From Flaviflexus salsibiostraticola (lineage in GTDB: Bacteria; Actinomycetota; Actinomycetes; Actinomycetales; Actinomycetaceae), in contig NZ_CP034438.1 in NCBI RefSeq assembly GCF_003952265.1, positions 868,001 through 932,000 of the forward strand: a DNA stretch of 64,000 nucleotides, read 5' to 3'. Each line of letters opens with the position of its first letter. Position 1 is the first letter of the stretch. A model generated the notes under the pieces. It did not search any database. It saw only the letters and a program-made list of their open reading frames with translations, and was not told where the DNA came from. The position numbers were made by a program, and so were the translations under genes. Positions 8,226 through 17,256 of this stretch are shown one piece after another.

Positions 8226-8882
8226 TTAGGCGAGCGGAGCCTCTCCATCGACCGGACGGGCCGAGACGACCTCGACGGCCGGCAGGGTCTTGACCGGCAG
8301 AGTGGCCGGCTTGTAGGCCGGGCGGGACTTCTCGAACTCCGTGATGGCATCCTCCTGGCGCAGGGTGAGCCCGATGTCATCGAGCCCCTCCATGAGCCGC
8401 CAGCGGGTGTAATCGTCGATCTCGAAGGTCGTCGAGAAACCGCCGGCGGTGACGGTGCGCTCGACGAGATCGACGGTCACCTCGGTGCCGGGCTCGGTCT
8501 CGAGGATCTTCCAGAGCTGCTCGGCGTCATCCTGCGTGATGATGCCGGCAACGAGACCCTGCTTGGCGGAGTTGCCGCGGAAGATGTCGGCGAAACGGGG
8601 TGCGAGCACCGCGCGAAAGCCGTAATCCTTGAGCGCCCAGACCGCGTGCTCGCGGGAGGAGCCGGTGCCGAAGTCCTCACCGGCGATGAGGACGGAGCCG
8701 GACCTGTACTCATCCTGGTTGAGGACGAAGTCGGGGTCGTTGCGCCATGCGGCGAAGAGTGCATCCTCAAAGCCGGTGCGGGTGACGCGCTTGAGGTAGA
8801 CCGCGGGGATGATCTGGTCGGTGTCGACATTCGAACGGCGAAGAGGGACGCCGATGCCGGTGTGGGTGCTGAACTTCTCCAT
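8226..8882 (-). CDS. leuD: 3-isopropylmalate dehydratase small subunit
   Basis: A 218-residue swivelling-domain subunit of isopropylmalate isomerase, the second step of leucine synthesis, acting with LeuC. Recognisable motifs are [13 protein letters not shown] near the N-terminus, [17 protein letters not shown] and [10 protein letters not shown]. The ATG at 8882 has an AAGGA ribosome binding site 6 nt upstream and lies 9 bp after the leuC stop. The C-terminal tail of about 20 residues is variable in the family. Confidence 0.96.
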   Translation of the reverse strand: MEKFSTHTGIGVPLRRSNVDTDQIIPAVYLKRVTRTGFEDALFAAWRNDPDFVLNQDEYRSGSVLIAGEDFGTGSSREHAVWALKDYGFRAVLAPRFADIFRGNSAKQGLVAGIITQDDAEQLWKILETEPGTEVTVDLVERTVTAGGFSTTFEIDDYTRWRLMEGLDDIGLTLRQEDAITEFEKSRPAYKPATLPVKTLPAVEVVSARPVDGEAPLA

Positions 8883-8891
8883 GATCAATCC

Positions 8892-10292
8892 TTAGAGGTC
8901 CGAAGGGGTCGAGATGGTGCCGCGGATCGCGGTCGCGGCGGCGACGAGCGGCGAGACGAGGTGCGTGCGCCCGCCCTTACCCTGCCTGCCCTCGAAGTTG
9001 CGGTTCGAGGTGGAGGCGGCGCGCTCACCGGGCTGGAGCTGGTCGGGGTTCATGCCGAGGCACATCGAGCAGCCGGCGTTGCGCCACTCCGCACCGAAAT
9101 CCTTGAAGATCTGGTCAAGACCCTCGGCCTCTGCCTGAAGGCGGACACGGGCAGAGCCGGGCACGACCATGACGCGGACGTCCGGGTCCTTCTTCTTGCC
9201 CTTGATGATCGCCGCAATGTTGCGCAGGTCCTCGATGCGGCCGTTCGTGCATGAGCCCATGAAGACGGTGTCGACGCGGATGTCCTTGATCTTCGTCCCC
9301 GGCGTCAGACCCATGTACTCGAGGGCGCGCTCGGCTGCGTGGCGCTGGCTCTCGTCGGCGAAGTCCTCCGGATCCGGGACCTCAGCCGAGATCGGCAGGC
9401 CCTGGCCCGGGTTGGTGCCCCACGTGACGAACGGTTCAAGATCGGCCGCGTCGAGATCGACCTCGGCATCGAACACGGCATCGTCATCCGTGCGCAGGGA
9501 CTTCCAGTACTCGACGGCGCGATCCCAGTCCTCACCCTCGGGCGCGTGCGGGCGGCCCTTGAGGTACTCGAACGTCGTCTCGTCGGGGGCGATCATGCCG
9601 GCGCGGGCGCCGGCCTCGATCGACATGTTGCAGATCGTCATGCGGGCCTCCATCGAGAGAGCCTCGATGGCCTCGCCGCGGTACTCGAGCACGTAGCCGG
9701 CGCCGCCGCCGGTGCCGATCTTCGCGATGATCGCAAGAATGATGTCCTTCGCGGTGGTGCCGGGGCGCAGGGTGCCGTTGACGTTGATCGCCATCGTCTT
9801 GAACGGCTGGAGCGGCAACGTCTGCGTGGCGAGGACGTGCTCGACCTCAGAGGTGCCGATGCCCATGGCGAGAGCGCCGAAGGCGCCGTGCGTTGAGGTG
9901 TGGGAATCGCCGCAGACGACCGTGAGGCCCGGCTGGGTGAGCCCGAGCTGGGGGCCCACAACGTGGACGATGCCCTGCTCGGAGTCGCCGAGCGAATGGA
10001 GCCGGATACCGAACTCGTCCGCGTTCCTGCGCAGAGTATCGATCTGCTTGGCAGAGATCTTGTCCGCAATGGGAAGGTCGATGTTGAGGGTCGGGACGTT
10101 GTGGTCCTCCGTCGCGATCGTCAGATCGGGGCGGCGGACCGGCCGGCCCGCCAGCCGCAGTCCCTCGAAGGCCTGGGGGCTCGTCACTTCGTGCACGAGG
10201 TGAAGATCGATATAAAGGAGGTCAGGAGCCCCGTCTTCGCCGTGCGCAACGATGTGCGACTTCCAAACCTTCTCGGCCAGGGTCGTCCCCAT
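8892..10292 (-). CDS. leuC: 3-isopropylmalate dehydratase large subunit
   Basis: A 466-residue aconitase-family subunit that carries the [4Fe-4S] cluster. The three cluster cysteines are present: GSCTNGR (Cys348) and CSMCLGMN (Cys408 and Cys411). [20 protein letters not shown] is the conserved substrate region. First gene of the leuC-leuD-GNAT unit and divergent from an IclR-type regulator, an arrangement known in actinobacteria where the regulator (LtbR/NdgR) controls leuCD. Confidence 0.97.
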   Translation of the reverse strand: MGTTLAEKVWKSHIVAHGEDGAPDLLYIDLHLVHEVTSPQAFEGLRLAGRPVRRPDLTIATEDHNVPTLNIDLPIADKISAKQIDTLRRNADEFGIRLHSLGDSEQGIVHVVGPQLGLTQPGLTVVCGDSHTSTHGAFGALAMGIGTSEVEHVLATQTLPLQPFKTMAINVNGTLRPGTTAKDIILAIIAKIGTGGGAGYVLEYRGEAIEALSMEARMTICNMSIEAGARAGMIAPDETTFEYLKGRPHAPEGEDWDRAVEYWKSLRTDDDAVFDAEVDLDAADLEPFVTWGTNPGQGLPISAEVPDPEDFADESQRHAAERALEYMGLTPGTKIKDIRVDTVFMGSCTNGRIEDLRNIAAIIKGKKKDPDVRVMVVPGSARVRLQAEAEGLDQIFKDFGAEWRNAGCSMCLGMNPDQLQPGERAASTSNRNFEGRQGKGGRTHLVSPLVAAATAIRGTISTPSDL

Positions 10293-10386
10293 GACTCTCT
10301 CCTTTGTTCCGTCGGTGTGATCAGGATCTGCCTTCGCGAAGTCTAGCGCACTTGCGTATCAAAGGGCGAGATGACAGTATCACTAC
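10293..10386. promoter_or_regulatory. leuC / IclR divergent promoter region
   Basis: These 94 bp must hold the promoters of both leuC and the IclR gene. GTATCA occurs twice in direct orientation, at 10357-10362 and 10377-10382, 20 bp apart, the second one 4 bp before the regulator start codon. A TGATCAG palindrome lies on the leuC side near 10318. The repeated half-site is a candidate binding site for the regulator; I cannot confirm a known consensus. Confidence 0.45.
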
Positions 10387-11118
10387 ATGGACAACTCTCA
10401 GGGATCCGGAGTCGGCGTTCTCGACAAGGCCGCTGCCGTTCTTGGGGCTCTCGAATCGGGGCCCCACACCCTTGCCCAGCTCGTCTCGGCAACGCATCTC
10501 GCCCGACCGACTGCGCACCGTTTGGCGGTGGCACTCGAATACCACCGCTTCGTCACGCGGGATATGCAGGGGCGCTTCATCCTCGGCCCACGCATGGAGG
10601 AGCTCGCCTCCGCAGCGGGCGGAGACCCACTCCTCGCCGCGGCCAAGCCGGTCCTCATCGCCCTGCGCGACCACACCGGCGAATCCGCTCAACTCTTCCG
10701 CCGCCAGGGCGATGTCCGCATCTGTGTGGCAGCCGCCGAGCGCAACCTCGGCGGGCTCCGGGACACGATCCCAGTCGGCGCCGCCCTGTCCATGCTCGCA
10801 GGCTCCGCCGCCCAGGTCCTCCTCGCGTGGGAGGAGCCGGACCGGCTGCACCGCGGCCTGCACGGGGCGAACTTCACAGCCACCACCCTGTCCGCGGTCC
10901 GCCGCCGGCGATGGGCCCAGTCGGTGGCCGAGCGCGAGCCCGGCGTTGCCTCCATCTCCGCCCCCGTGTGGGGCCCGAGCGGTCGCGTCGTCGCCGCCGT
11001 CTCGATCTCCGGCCCGATCGAACGAATGGGCCGCCAGCCCGGCCGTCAGCACTCCGTTGCGGTCGTCGCCGCCGCCAACAGGCTCACCGAGGTCCTCAAG
11101 AGGTCAGAGGATTACTGA
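10387..11118 (+). CDS. ltbR: IclR-family regulator next to leuCD (LtbR/NdgR type)
   Basis: A 243-residue protein with an N-terminal winged helix (VLDKAAAVLGALE, then LARPTAHRLAVALEYHRFV) and a C-terminal IclR effector domain. In corynebacteria and streptomycetes the orthologue (LtbR or NdgR) sits in this exact divergent position and controls leuCD and other amino acid genes; that synteny is the basis for the symbol. The effector domain ends GPIERMGRQPGRQHSVAVVAAA as usual. It probably represses leuCD and itself from the shared 94-bp intergenic region. Confidence 0.88.
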   Translation: MDNSQGSGVGVLDKAAAVLGALESGPHTLAQLVSATHLARPTAHRLAVALEYHRFVTRDMQGRFILGPRMEELASAAGGDPLLAAAKPVLIALRDHTGESAQLFRRQGDVRICVAAAERNLGGLRDTIPVGAALSMLAGSAAQVLLAWEEPDRLHRGLHGANFTATTLSAVRRRRWAQSVAEREPGVASISAPVWGPSGRVVAAVSISGPIERMGRQPGRQHSVAVVAAANRLTEVLKRSEDY

Positions 11119-11219
11119 CCGCCGCCTCGACAGCATCTCTTCCCTCTCGTGCGCCCCGGAATACTCCGGGGCGCACGAGCGTCTGCAACGACCGCGTGGG
11201 AATCTGGGAGGATGGAGTC

Positions 11220-12344
11220 ATGCAGCGCACTCTCCTCGTCACGAACGACTTCCCGCCGAGAACAGGCGGGATTCAGACCTACCTGGAAGGGTTCGTGGGC
11301 CAGCTCGATCCGCGACAGCTCATCGTCTATGCGTCGTCGCCGCCCGACGGCGGTGCGCAGGAGTACGACGCCTCTGTCCCCTACGAGGTCATCCGCTACC
11401 CCGGAACGATGATGCTCCCCACCCCAACCGTGCGGAGGACGATGCAGGGGATCATCCGCGACAGGCACATCGAGAATGTCTGGTTCGGTGCCTCGACCCC
11501 GCTGGGGATCATGGCCGGCGCGGCGAGGGCCGCCGGGGCCTCACAGACGATCGCCACGACCCACGGCCACGAGATCGGCTGGTCAATGATCCCGGGAGCC
11601 CGCCAGCTGCTCGGCAGGATCTTCCGTGAGAACGACGTCGTCACCTACCTGACGAAGGCGACGCTCGAGCGGCTGGAGCCGCTGCTCGGCGAGACGACGA
11701 GGGTGCGGATGCCCGGCGGGATCAACCCCGAGGCCTTCGCATTCAATGCCGACTTCCGGCGTGAGCTGCGCGAGCGCTACGAAATCGCGCAGGACGCCCC
11801 CGTCGTCATCTGCATCTCGCGCCTCGTTGAACGCAAGGGTCAGGACCTCCTCATCTCCACCTGGCACCGAATCGCGGAACGGTTCCCCGAGGCTCGCCTC
11901 GTCATCGTCGGCAAGGGCCCGTACCGGGAGAAGTTGGATGCGATGCATGCAGCATCCCCCGCCAGGGATTCGATCATCTTCACGGGCGAGGTGCCGTACT
12001 CCGAGCTGGCCGGCCACTACTCACTCGGCGACATCTATGCCATGCCGTGCCGCACCCGTGGGGGCGGGCTCGACATCGAAGGCCTCGGCATCGTCTACCT
12101 CGAGGCCTATGCCGCGGGACTTCCCGTTGTCGCGGGCGACTCGGGTGGGGCGCCCGAGGCGGTTCTCTCCAGAGAAACGGGACTTGTCGTCAACGGCCGA
12201 TCGGGCAACTCCCTCGTCGCGGCCCTCACCTACCTCCTGGAGGATCCCGAACGGGCCGCGGCCATGGGTGCGCGTGGTCGGCGCTGGGTCGACGAGTCCT
12301 GGCGCTGGGAGCATCTTATTCGCCCGCTCACGGAGATCCTCTGA
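11220..12344 (+). CDS. pimB: Phosphatidylinositol mannoside mannosyltransferase PimB'-like (GT4)
   Basis: A 374-residue GT-B glycosyltransferase. The N-terminal LVTNDFPPRTGGIQTYL loop, the phosphate-binding CISRLVERKGQDLL, and the C-terminal MPCRTRGGGLDIEGLGIVYLEAYAAG region match PimB', which adds the second mannose from GDP-Man to Ac1PIM1 on the inner face of the membrane. Length is normal for the family. A GAGGAT box lies six bases before the ATG. An alternative is another GT4 mannosyltransferase, but the long C-terminal signature makes PimB' the better reading, and implies that the organism makes PIM-type glycolipids. Confidence 0.82.
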   Translation: MQRTLLVTNDFPPRTGGIQTYLEGFVGQLDPRQLIVYASSPPDGGAQEYDASVPYEVIRYPGTMMLPTPTVRRTMQGIIRDRHIENVWFGASTPLGIMAGAARAAGASQTIATTHGHEIGWSMIPGARQLLGRIFRENDVVTYLTKATLERLEPLLGETTRVRMPGGINPEAFAFNADFRRELRERYEIAQDAPVVICISRLVERKGQDLLISTWHRIAERFPEARLVIVGKGPYREKLDAMHAASPARDSIIFTGEVPYSELAGHYSLGDIYAMPCRTRGGGLDIEGLGIVYLEAYAAGLPVVAGDSGGAPEAVLSRETGLVVNGRSGNSLVAALTYLLEDPERAAAMGARGRRWVDESWRWEHLIRPLTEIL

Positions 12345-12378
12345 CCTGCGCGGTGACCAGCAAGAGGAGGTGCTCGAC

Positions 12379-12390
12379 TAGGATCGAGCC
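12379..12390 (+). promoter_or_regulatory. Leaderless-type -10 box of the DUF364 gene
   Basis: TAGGAT at 12379-12384 is followed by exactly six bases and the ATG. A GTGACC about 20 bp upstream could serve as a weak -35 box. Confidence 0.5.
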
Positions 12391-13149
12391 ATGAATGCCT
12401 GGGCGCTGTATGACGATCTCATCGACGGAATCTCCCCCTCCGCGACGGTCCGGGACTACCAGTCGAATCCGATATGGACGTGGGTTGAGGCGAGCGACGC
12501 CACCGTCGGAGTCGCGATGACGATCAACGTCCGCAGCCGCGCAGGAATTCGGGAGGCCTCCCTCATCGGGCGCCCGCTTCGGGAGGCTGCGATGCTCATC
12601 CGATCATGGAACCTCGTCGAGTCCAGCATCGGGGTCGCCGCGATCAATGCCTGGTACAACGTGCCATCGCGGGCGGATGCCTGCGGGGAGCGCGTGCCGG
12701 CGAGTGGAGCGTTCGACATCTACGCCGACATGATTGAGGGGAAGAGGGTGGCGACGATCGGCCACTTCCCATTCATTGAGAAGAGGCTGGAGACCGCCGG
12801 CGAGCTGACGATCATCGAGCGGAACCCGCGCAGAGGCGACTATATCGACAGCGCCGCAGAGTACCTGCTGCCTGAGCAGGACATCGTGTTCATCACCGGC
12901 TCGACGATGGTCAACAAGACGCTGCCGCGGCTCCTCGAACTCGCCCGCGGCGCCTACGTCGTCCTGACCGGGCCCAGCACGCCACTCTCTCCCGTGCTGT
13001 ATGACTACGGGGTCGACGGCCTGTCGGGGATGATCATCTCCGACCCGACGGCCCTGAAGGATGCCCTGCGCGGGGCGGGCAACGGCGCCCCGAAGGATGC
13101 GGGGACGATGGTCGACTATGTCCGGACCGTGATGCCCTCAGGCAGCTGA
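12391..13149 (+). CDS. DUF4213/DUF364 Rossmann-like protein
   Basis: A 252-residue cytoplasmic protein. The N-terminal part corresponds to DUF4213 (enolase-like fold) and the C-terminal part, from about residue 110 (GKRVATIGHFPFIEKR), to the Rossmann-like DUF364. The conserved block VFITGSTMVNKTLPRLLELA and the GPSTPLSP loop are family landmarks. Members have been proposed to bind metal chelates and often sit beside metal or cofactor transport genes, but none is adjacent here, so no specific role is assigned. Flanked by pimB' upstream and the convergent pdxH downstream. Confidence 0.78.
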   Translation: MNAWALYDDLIDGISPSATVRDYQSNPIWTWVEASDATVGVAMTINVRSRAGIREASLIGRPLREAAMLIRSWNLVESSIGVAAINAWYNVPSRADACGERVPASGAFDIYADMIEGKRVATIGHFPFIEKRLETAGELTIIERNPRRGDYIDSAAEYLLPEQDIVFITGSTMVNKTLPRLLELARGAYVVLTGPSTPLSPVLYDYGVDGLSGMIISDPTALKDALRGAGNGAPKDAGTMVDYVRTVMPSGS

Positions 13150-13171
13150 CAGCCCTGCGACACCGATCGCG

Positions 13172-13828
13172 CTACGGTGCGAGGCGATCGATCGTCCATC
13201 TGTCGTGGTCCCGGCGATACCGGATCCTGTCGTGGAGCCTGTCGGCGCGTCCCTGCCAGAACTCGACGGTCGAGGGGATGACGACGTAACCGCCCCAGTG
13301 GTCGGGGCGGACCACGGTCTCCTCACCCGCCTCGATCCGCGCGGTCAGGTCGTGGACACGCGACAGCAGCTCCTCGCGGCTCGCGATGACCTCGGACTGG
13401 GGCGAGACCATGGCGCCAATGCTCGAGGCGATGGGGCGCGAGTAGAAGTAGGCATCGGACTCGTCGGGATCCACACGCGTGGCGAGACCCTCAATGCGGA
13501 CGACTCGGTCGAGCTCTCGCCAGTGGAAAAGAAGTGCGACGTGGTGATTGCGCTCGATCTCGCTGCCCTTGCGGGAGTCATAGTTTGTGTAGAAGACAAT
13601 GCCGCGATCGTCGACGGCCTTGGCGAGGACCACCCTGTTCGAGGGCACTCCCCTGCCATCGACGGTCGACAGGACCATGGCGTTCGCGTCCCGCAACCCC
13701 TCCTCGAAGGCCTGTGCCAGCCACTCCTCGAAGAGATCCTTGGGCGCGGCCGGGAGTCGGTTCACATCCAGCGCCCCGCCGTCGTAGTGCCGTCGATCCC
13801 CGTTGATCTGTCCCTGCTCGAGTCCCAT
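13172..13828 (-). CDS. pdxH: Pyridoxine/pyridoxamine 5'-phosphate oxidase
   Basis: A 218-residue FMN-dependent split-barrel enzyme that makes pyridoxal 5'-phosphate. Motifs seen: MVLSTVDGRGVPSNRVVLAK (FMN site), VFYTNYDSRKGSEIERN, and the C-terminal EFWQGRADRLHDRIRYRR with the substrate-binding Arg-x-His. The ATG at 13828 gives MGLEQGQINGDRRHY; the longer frame upstream has no support. The product serves the several PLP enzymes encoded in this window. Confidence 0.95.
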   Translation of the reverse strand: MGLEQGQINGDRRHYDGGALDVNRLPAAPKDLFEEWLAQAFEEGLRDANAMVLSTVDGRGVPSNRVVLAKAVDDRGIVFYTNYDSRKGSEIERNHHVALLFHWRELDRVVRIEGLATRVDPDESDAYFYSRPIASSIGAMVSPQSEVIASREELLSRVHDLTARIEAGEETVVRPDHWGGYVVIPSTVEFWQGRADRLHDRIRYRRDHDRWTIDRLAP

Positions 13829-13962
13829 GGCCCCATTATCCGTCAGAATCGACGCCGCGGGTAGGCACCGGGAGCTGGGTTCAGGCCGACACCGGCCATG
13901 TGATCTTGACGACGAAGTGCGGCCCACTCGCCGGACAGCATGGATCGGCGAGCCTCTTCGAC

Positions 13963-13991
13963 TTACTATCGAGTAACTTACTGTTTCGTAA
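13963..13991 (+). promoter_or_regulatory. Two tandem dyads upstream of bioY, candidate biotin-responsive operator
   Basis: TTACTatcgAGTAA at 13963-13976 is a perfect 5-bp inverted repeat with a 4-bp spacer, and TTACTgtttcGTAA at 13978-13991 is a second, shorter dyad. Together they form an AT-rich patch 16 bp upstream of the bioY start, where the promoter must lie. A TetR-type BioQ or a BirA repressor is the usual controller of such genes; the present motif has not been matched to either consensus. Confidence 0.5.
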
Positions 13992-14007
13992 CTATGGAAG
14001 GCGGCCT

Positions 14008-14583
14008 GTGTCCACTCCCGCTCTCGCCACCGCCGGCGTCCTCACTGACCGGCTCCCGGTCTCCCGACTCCGCGATGTCGCGCTCGTCCTCGGCGGCACT
14101 GCCTTTGTCGCCCTGGCCGCACAGCTCGTCATCCCGCTCTGGTTCACACCGGTTCCGCTCTCGCTCGCCACCTTTGCCGTCATCCTCACCGGCGCGGCGC
14201 TCGGCCCCGCCAAGGGCGCCCTCTCGCTCGGCCTCTATATGGCGATCGGACTGGCTGGCGTGCCCGTCTTCGCCGAGGGCAGCTCGGGGTGGGCGGCCGC
14301 ATCGTTCGGCTACATCGTCGGCTACATCCTCGCCGCGACCGCTGCGGGTGCGCTGGCCGACCGGGGCTTCGACCGCACCTTCGGACGGACCGCGCTGCTC
14401 GTCCTGGCCTGCTCCGCCCTCGTCTACAGCGTCGGCGTGCCGTGGCTCATGGTCGCCACCGGGGCTGATCTTGCGGCCGGCCTGCAGATGGGCGTGATCC
14501 CCTTCCTCATCGGTGACGCGATCAAGGGTCTCGCCGCCATGGCGCTCCTGCCCACCGCGTGGCGCCTCGTCGGCAGGCGCTGA
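14008..14583 (+). CDS. bioY: Biotin transporter S component
   Basis: A 191-residue membrane protein of the BioY family (substrate-binding component of ECF biotin transporters) with about six hydrophobic helices. Landmarks: PLWFTPVPLSLATFAVILTGAALGPAKGAL and GYILAATAAGALADRGFD. The GTG at 14008 is chosen because GGAAGG lies just upstream; the longer frame from 13900 would translate through the operator-like dyads. No ATPase or T component gene is adjacent, so it works alone or with a shared module encoded elsewhere. Confidence 0.92.
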   Translation: MSTPALATAGVLTDRLPVSRLRDVALVLGGTAFVALAAQLVIPLWFTPVPLSLATFAVILTGAALGPAKGALSLGLYMAIGLAGVPVFAEGSSGWAAASFGYIVGYILAATAAGALADRGFDRTFGRTALLVLACSALVYSVGVPWLMVATGADLAAGLQMGVIPFLIGDAIKGLAAMALLPTAWRLVGRR

Positions 14584-14597
14584 CAGCAGACCTCTCA

Positions 14598-14637
14598 AGA
14601 GGGGCAGTCCCAGCCGTTCGGTTGGGACTGCCCCTCT
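14598..14637 (+). terminator. Strong hairpin terminator after bioY
   Basis: AGAGGGGCAGTCCCA (14598-14612) pairs perfectly over 15 bp with 14623-14637 around a 10-nt loop, 15 bp after the bioY stop. A short T-rich tail (ctcttg) follows. Confidence 0.85.
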
Positions 14638-14795
14638 CTCTTGCCCGGCACTCACCCCCACGCGGCACATGGCCGCTCTGGGCTGCCTGAGCGTCGTGAT
14701 CACACGCCTCGCCTTCCGACCAACGAGACGCGCGACACATTCCGCCGGCCCATTCGGTACCGTGTCCTCCACCACCGAGTGAAAGCAGGCCTCCC

Positions 14796-16130
14796 GTGAC
14801 TACCTGGCGCATCCGCGATTTCCAGCCGAACGACCTCGACGGCTTCCTCCGACTCTGGGAACAGTACGTCGCACAGGTCGATGTGCCTGTCTATGCGCTG
14901 AATGAGGTCATCGCCTCCACCCGCGCAGACACCGCCGTCGTCGCCGTCATCGGCGATGAGATCGCGGGAGTCACGGTGGCTCGGGCGGCGCACGACCAGG
15001 CATGGATCGTGTTCTTCGCGGTCCATGAGAAGTGGCGCCGTCGCGGCATCTCTCGGGCGATGCTGGGCGCGATCGAGCAGCGCCTCGCATCCCACGGAAT
15101 CAGCCGGGTGGCGATCCTCGTCCCCGACGGGATCGAGCACGTCGCCTCGCTCACACGCGCCGGCTTCGCCGACCAGCGCCACCTGCGCTACTTCGAGCGG
15201 ACCATCCCCATCCGCCAGGAGGAGATCCTCCTGCTCAAGGAGCTCGGCGGCCGCATGCTCGGCAGGGACAGGTGGGACGCGATCGGAGGGATGACGACGG
15301 AGAAGGCGCTGCTCGAGCGGCGGCTCGTCCTGCCGCTCGGCGACCCCACAACAGCTGAACAGTTCGGTGTCGTGCCTCCTCGTGCGATCGTCCTGTTCGG
15401 GCCTCCGGGAACCGGCAAGACCACCTTCGCGAAGGCAGTCGCCTCGCGGCTGGAATGGCCGTTCATCGAGGTTTTCCCGTCACGGCTCGCGGCCTCGCCG
15501 CGAGGGTTGGCGGGCGAGCTGCGCGAGGCCTTCGAGAAGATCGATGGCCTCGACCACGCGGTCGTCTTCATCGACGAGGTGGAGGAGATCGCGTCCCGGC
15601 GCGGTGGCGAGCCGCCCTCCCCCACCCAGGCTGTAACGAACGAGCTTCTCAAGGTCATCCCGGACTTCCGGGAGAAGCCGGGGCGTCTTCTCATCTGCGC
15701 GACCAACTTCATCCGCGCCCTCGATCCGGCCTTCCTGCGGCACGGTCGGTTCGACTACGTCATTCCGATCGGACTTCCCGACAGCGAGGCGCGGCGCGCC
15801 ATCTGGCTCACCTTCATCCCCGAGGCCGCTCAGGATCATCTCGACCTCGACGTGCTCGTGCGCGCCACCGAGGGCTTCTCACCGGCCGATATCGAGTACG
15901 CGGCCCGCAGCGCATCCCAGGCGGCGTTCGAGCGGGCTGTGGCGAACGGTCATGAGAACCACACCGGTGCTGTTGGACCCGAGCTCGAGGACTACCTGAC
16001 CGCGGCCTCTCAGACCCGGGCGACTGTCTCGCCCGATGTGGCGAGGGAGTTCGAGGACGACATCACGAGGCTTATAGGACAAAATGTGTTGGTTTTGTTT
16101 GATCGGAGGGGTGTCAGTCCCAGGTTGTGA
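14796..16130 (+). CDS. GNAT acetyltransferase-AAA+ ATPase fusion, 3' end altered by an IS insertion
   Basis: A 444-residue protein as it now reads. Residues 1-135 are a GNAT domain (acetyl-CoA loop RRRGISRAM at 81-89). Residues about 190-385 are a classical AAA+ module: Walker A GPPGTGKTT (202-210), Walker B VVFIDE (256-261), sensor-1 Asn304, arginine fingers in RHGRFD (315-320), then an alpha-helical lid. No membrane segment is seen. From codon 425 the frame is IS DNA. Joining the two flanks across the 8-bp target duplication restores the original end, five residues TLARV and a stop, for 429 aa. The current protein thus swaps 5 residues for 20 and may still work. Role unknown; possibly remodelling tied to acetylation. 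Start is GTG. Confidence 0.83.
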   Translation: MTTWRIRDFQPNDLDGFLRLWEQYVAQVDVPVYALNEVIASTRADTAVVAVIGDEIAGVTVARAAHDQAWIVFFAVHEKWRRRGISRAMLGAIEQRLASHGISRVAILVPDGIEHVASLTRAGFADQRHLRYFERTIPIRQEEILLLKELGGRMLGRDRWDAIGGMTTEKALLERRLVLPLGDPTTAEQFGVVPPRAIVLFGPPGTGKTTFAKAVASRLEWPFIEVFPSRLAASPRGLAGELREAFEKIDGLDHAVVFIDEVEEIASRRGGEPPSPTQAVTNELLKVIPDFREKPGRLLICATNFIRALDPAFLRHGRFDYVIPIGLPDSEARRAIWLTFIPEAAQDHLDLDVLVRATEGFSPADIEYAARSASQAAFERAVANGHENHTGAVGPELEDYLTAASQTRATVSPDVAREFEDDITRLIGQNVLVLFDRRGVSPRL

Positions 16131-17256
16131 TGTAGCTGGTCGAGTGGTGCAGCTCGTTCCAGACGGCTGCGGTGCCGATGCCCGGCAGGCCGATGTCCCG
16201 GGCGTGTTCGCCGCGGCTGGCCGCAGCTCGGTAGTAGGCCTGGATCTGGGTGTCGGTGGGCATGGTCCTGAGGATGCGTGCGGGACTGGCAGGGTATTCA
16301 GTGTGCATGTAGCACCACCACATGATCGCTTTGATCCGCCTGTCCAGGCTCATCCCGCGGTGATCGCGTAGCAGGGCCCGCAGTTGAGTGTTGATCCCAC
16401 CCTCGATCCGGTTATTCGTCGCTGGCAGTGGCATGTGCAGGTAGGCGTCGACCGGGAAGTTGGCGGGATCGACGTAGGTGAACAAGGTCTTGGTCCGGAT
16501 CAGCGTATCGAGGGCTGAGCGGGCCGTGACCAGACGCTGGTGAGTGAGTACGACCTGCCCCGTGGCGAGTCGAGTGCGCTCAGCCAGGAAGGCCTCCCAT
16601 GTGGCGCGCCATTGGGTGTAAGCGGCCAGCCATGCCGCGGCCCCGGTGTTATCGCGGACGTGGAGCAGCGCTCTAGCCAGGCCGTAGAGTTCCACTCCGG
16701 CCTGAGTGCGGGGCCGGGTCGTGGTCTGGCGACGCACCTGGCTGAAAGCATGGAACGTACAGCGCTGGACCTTCGTGGTGGGCCAGTGCGCCCGGCGGGC
16801 TTTGGCAAAGCCTGATCCACCATCGGTGACCACTACCTGTGGCGGTGCGATCCGGGCCAGCAGCGCACCCCAGGCCTGGCTGTGTTCACTGCGTGCGAGG
16901 TACCAGCCCACGACATGGGTGTCGGTGGAGGCGATCAGGATCACGGCGCTGCGTCCGAGGTGGATCCCATCGACGTAGATCACCCGGTGGACCTCGTCGA
17001 CCACCTCGGGGGTGGGCCACAGCTGCCAGAACCGTGCGGTGCGCCGACGGAAGGTCCGTCCCGCCCCGGGCAGGTCTCGCTGGCGCTGGCGGGAAAACAG
17101 AAAGGACAAGAACAGGGCGAAGTCTTTCGCGGAGGTGTCGATCGCCGCTACGCGACTCGTCCTGCACCCGGCACAGCGGTAGCGCTGACGTCCCGTACTG
17201 GTCTTTCCATAGCGTGTCATCGCCTGCTCGCACGGGCGGCAATAAGGAGTGTTCAC
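16114..17256 (-). CDS. IS1249-family (IS256 group) transposase
   Basis: A 380-residue DDE transposase, apparently intact. The N-terminus is a zinc ribbon (CRPC ... CAGC). Catalytic residues fit YVDGIHLG (first Asp), VVTDGGSGF (second Asp) and NNRIEGGIN (Glu). The frame starts MNTPYCRPCEQAMTRYGKT, as usual for IS1249 proteins. Upstream on the same strand lie the 89-bp repeats, so the promoter is embedded in the transposase binding region. Confidence 0.93.
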   Translation of the reverse strand: MNTPYCRPCEQAMTRYGKTSTGRQRYRCAGCRTSRVAAIDTSAKDFALFLSFLFSRQRQRDLPGAGRTFRRRTARFWQLWPTPEVVDEVHRVIYVDGIHLGRSAVILIASTDTHVVGWYLARSEHSQAWGALLARIAPPQVVVTDGGSGFAKARRAHWPTTKVQRCTFHAFSQVRRQTTTRPRTQAGVELYGLARALLHVRDNTGAAAWLAAYTQWRATWEAFLAERTRLATGQVVLTHQRLVTARSALDTLIRTKTLFTYVDPANFPVDAYLHMPLPATNNRIEGGINTQLRALLRDHRGMSLDRRIKAIMWWCYMHTEYPASPARILRTMPTDTQIQAYYRAAASRGEHARDIGLPGIGTAAVWNELHHSTSYITTWD

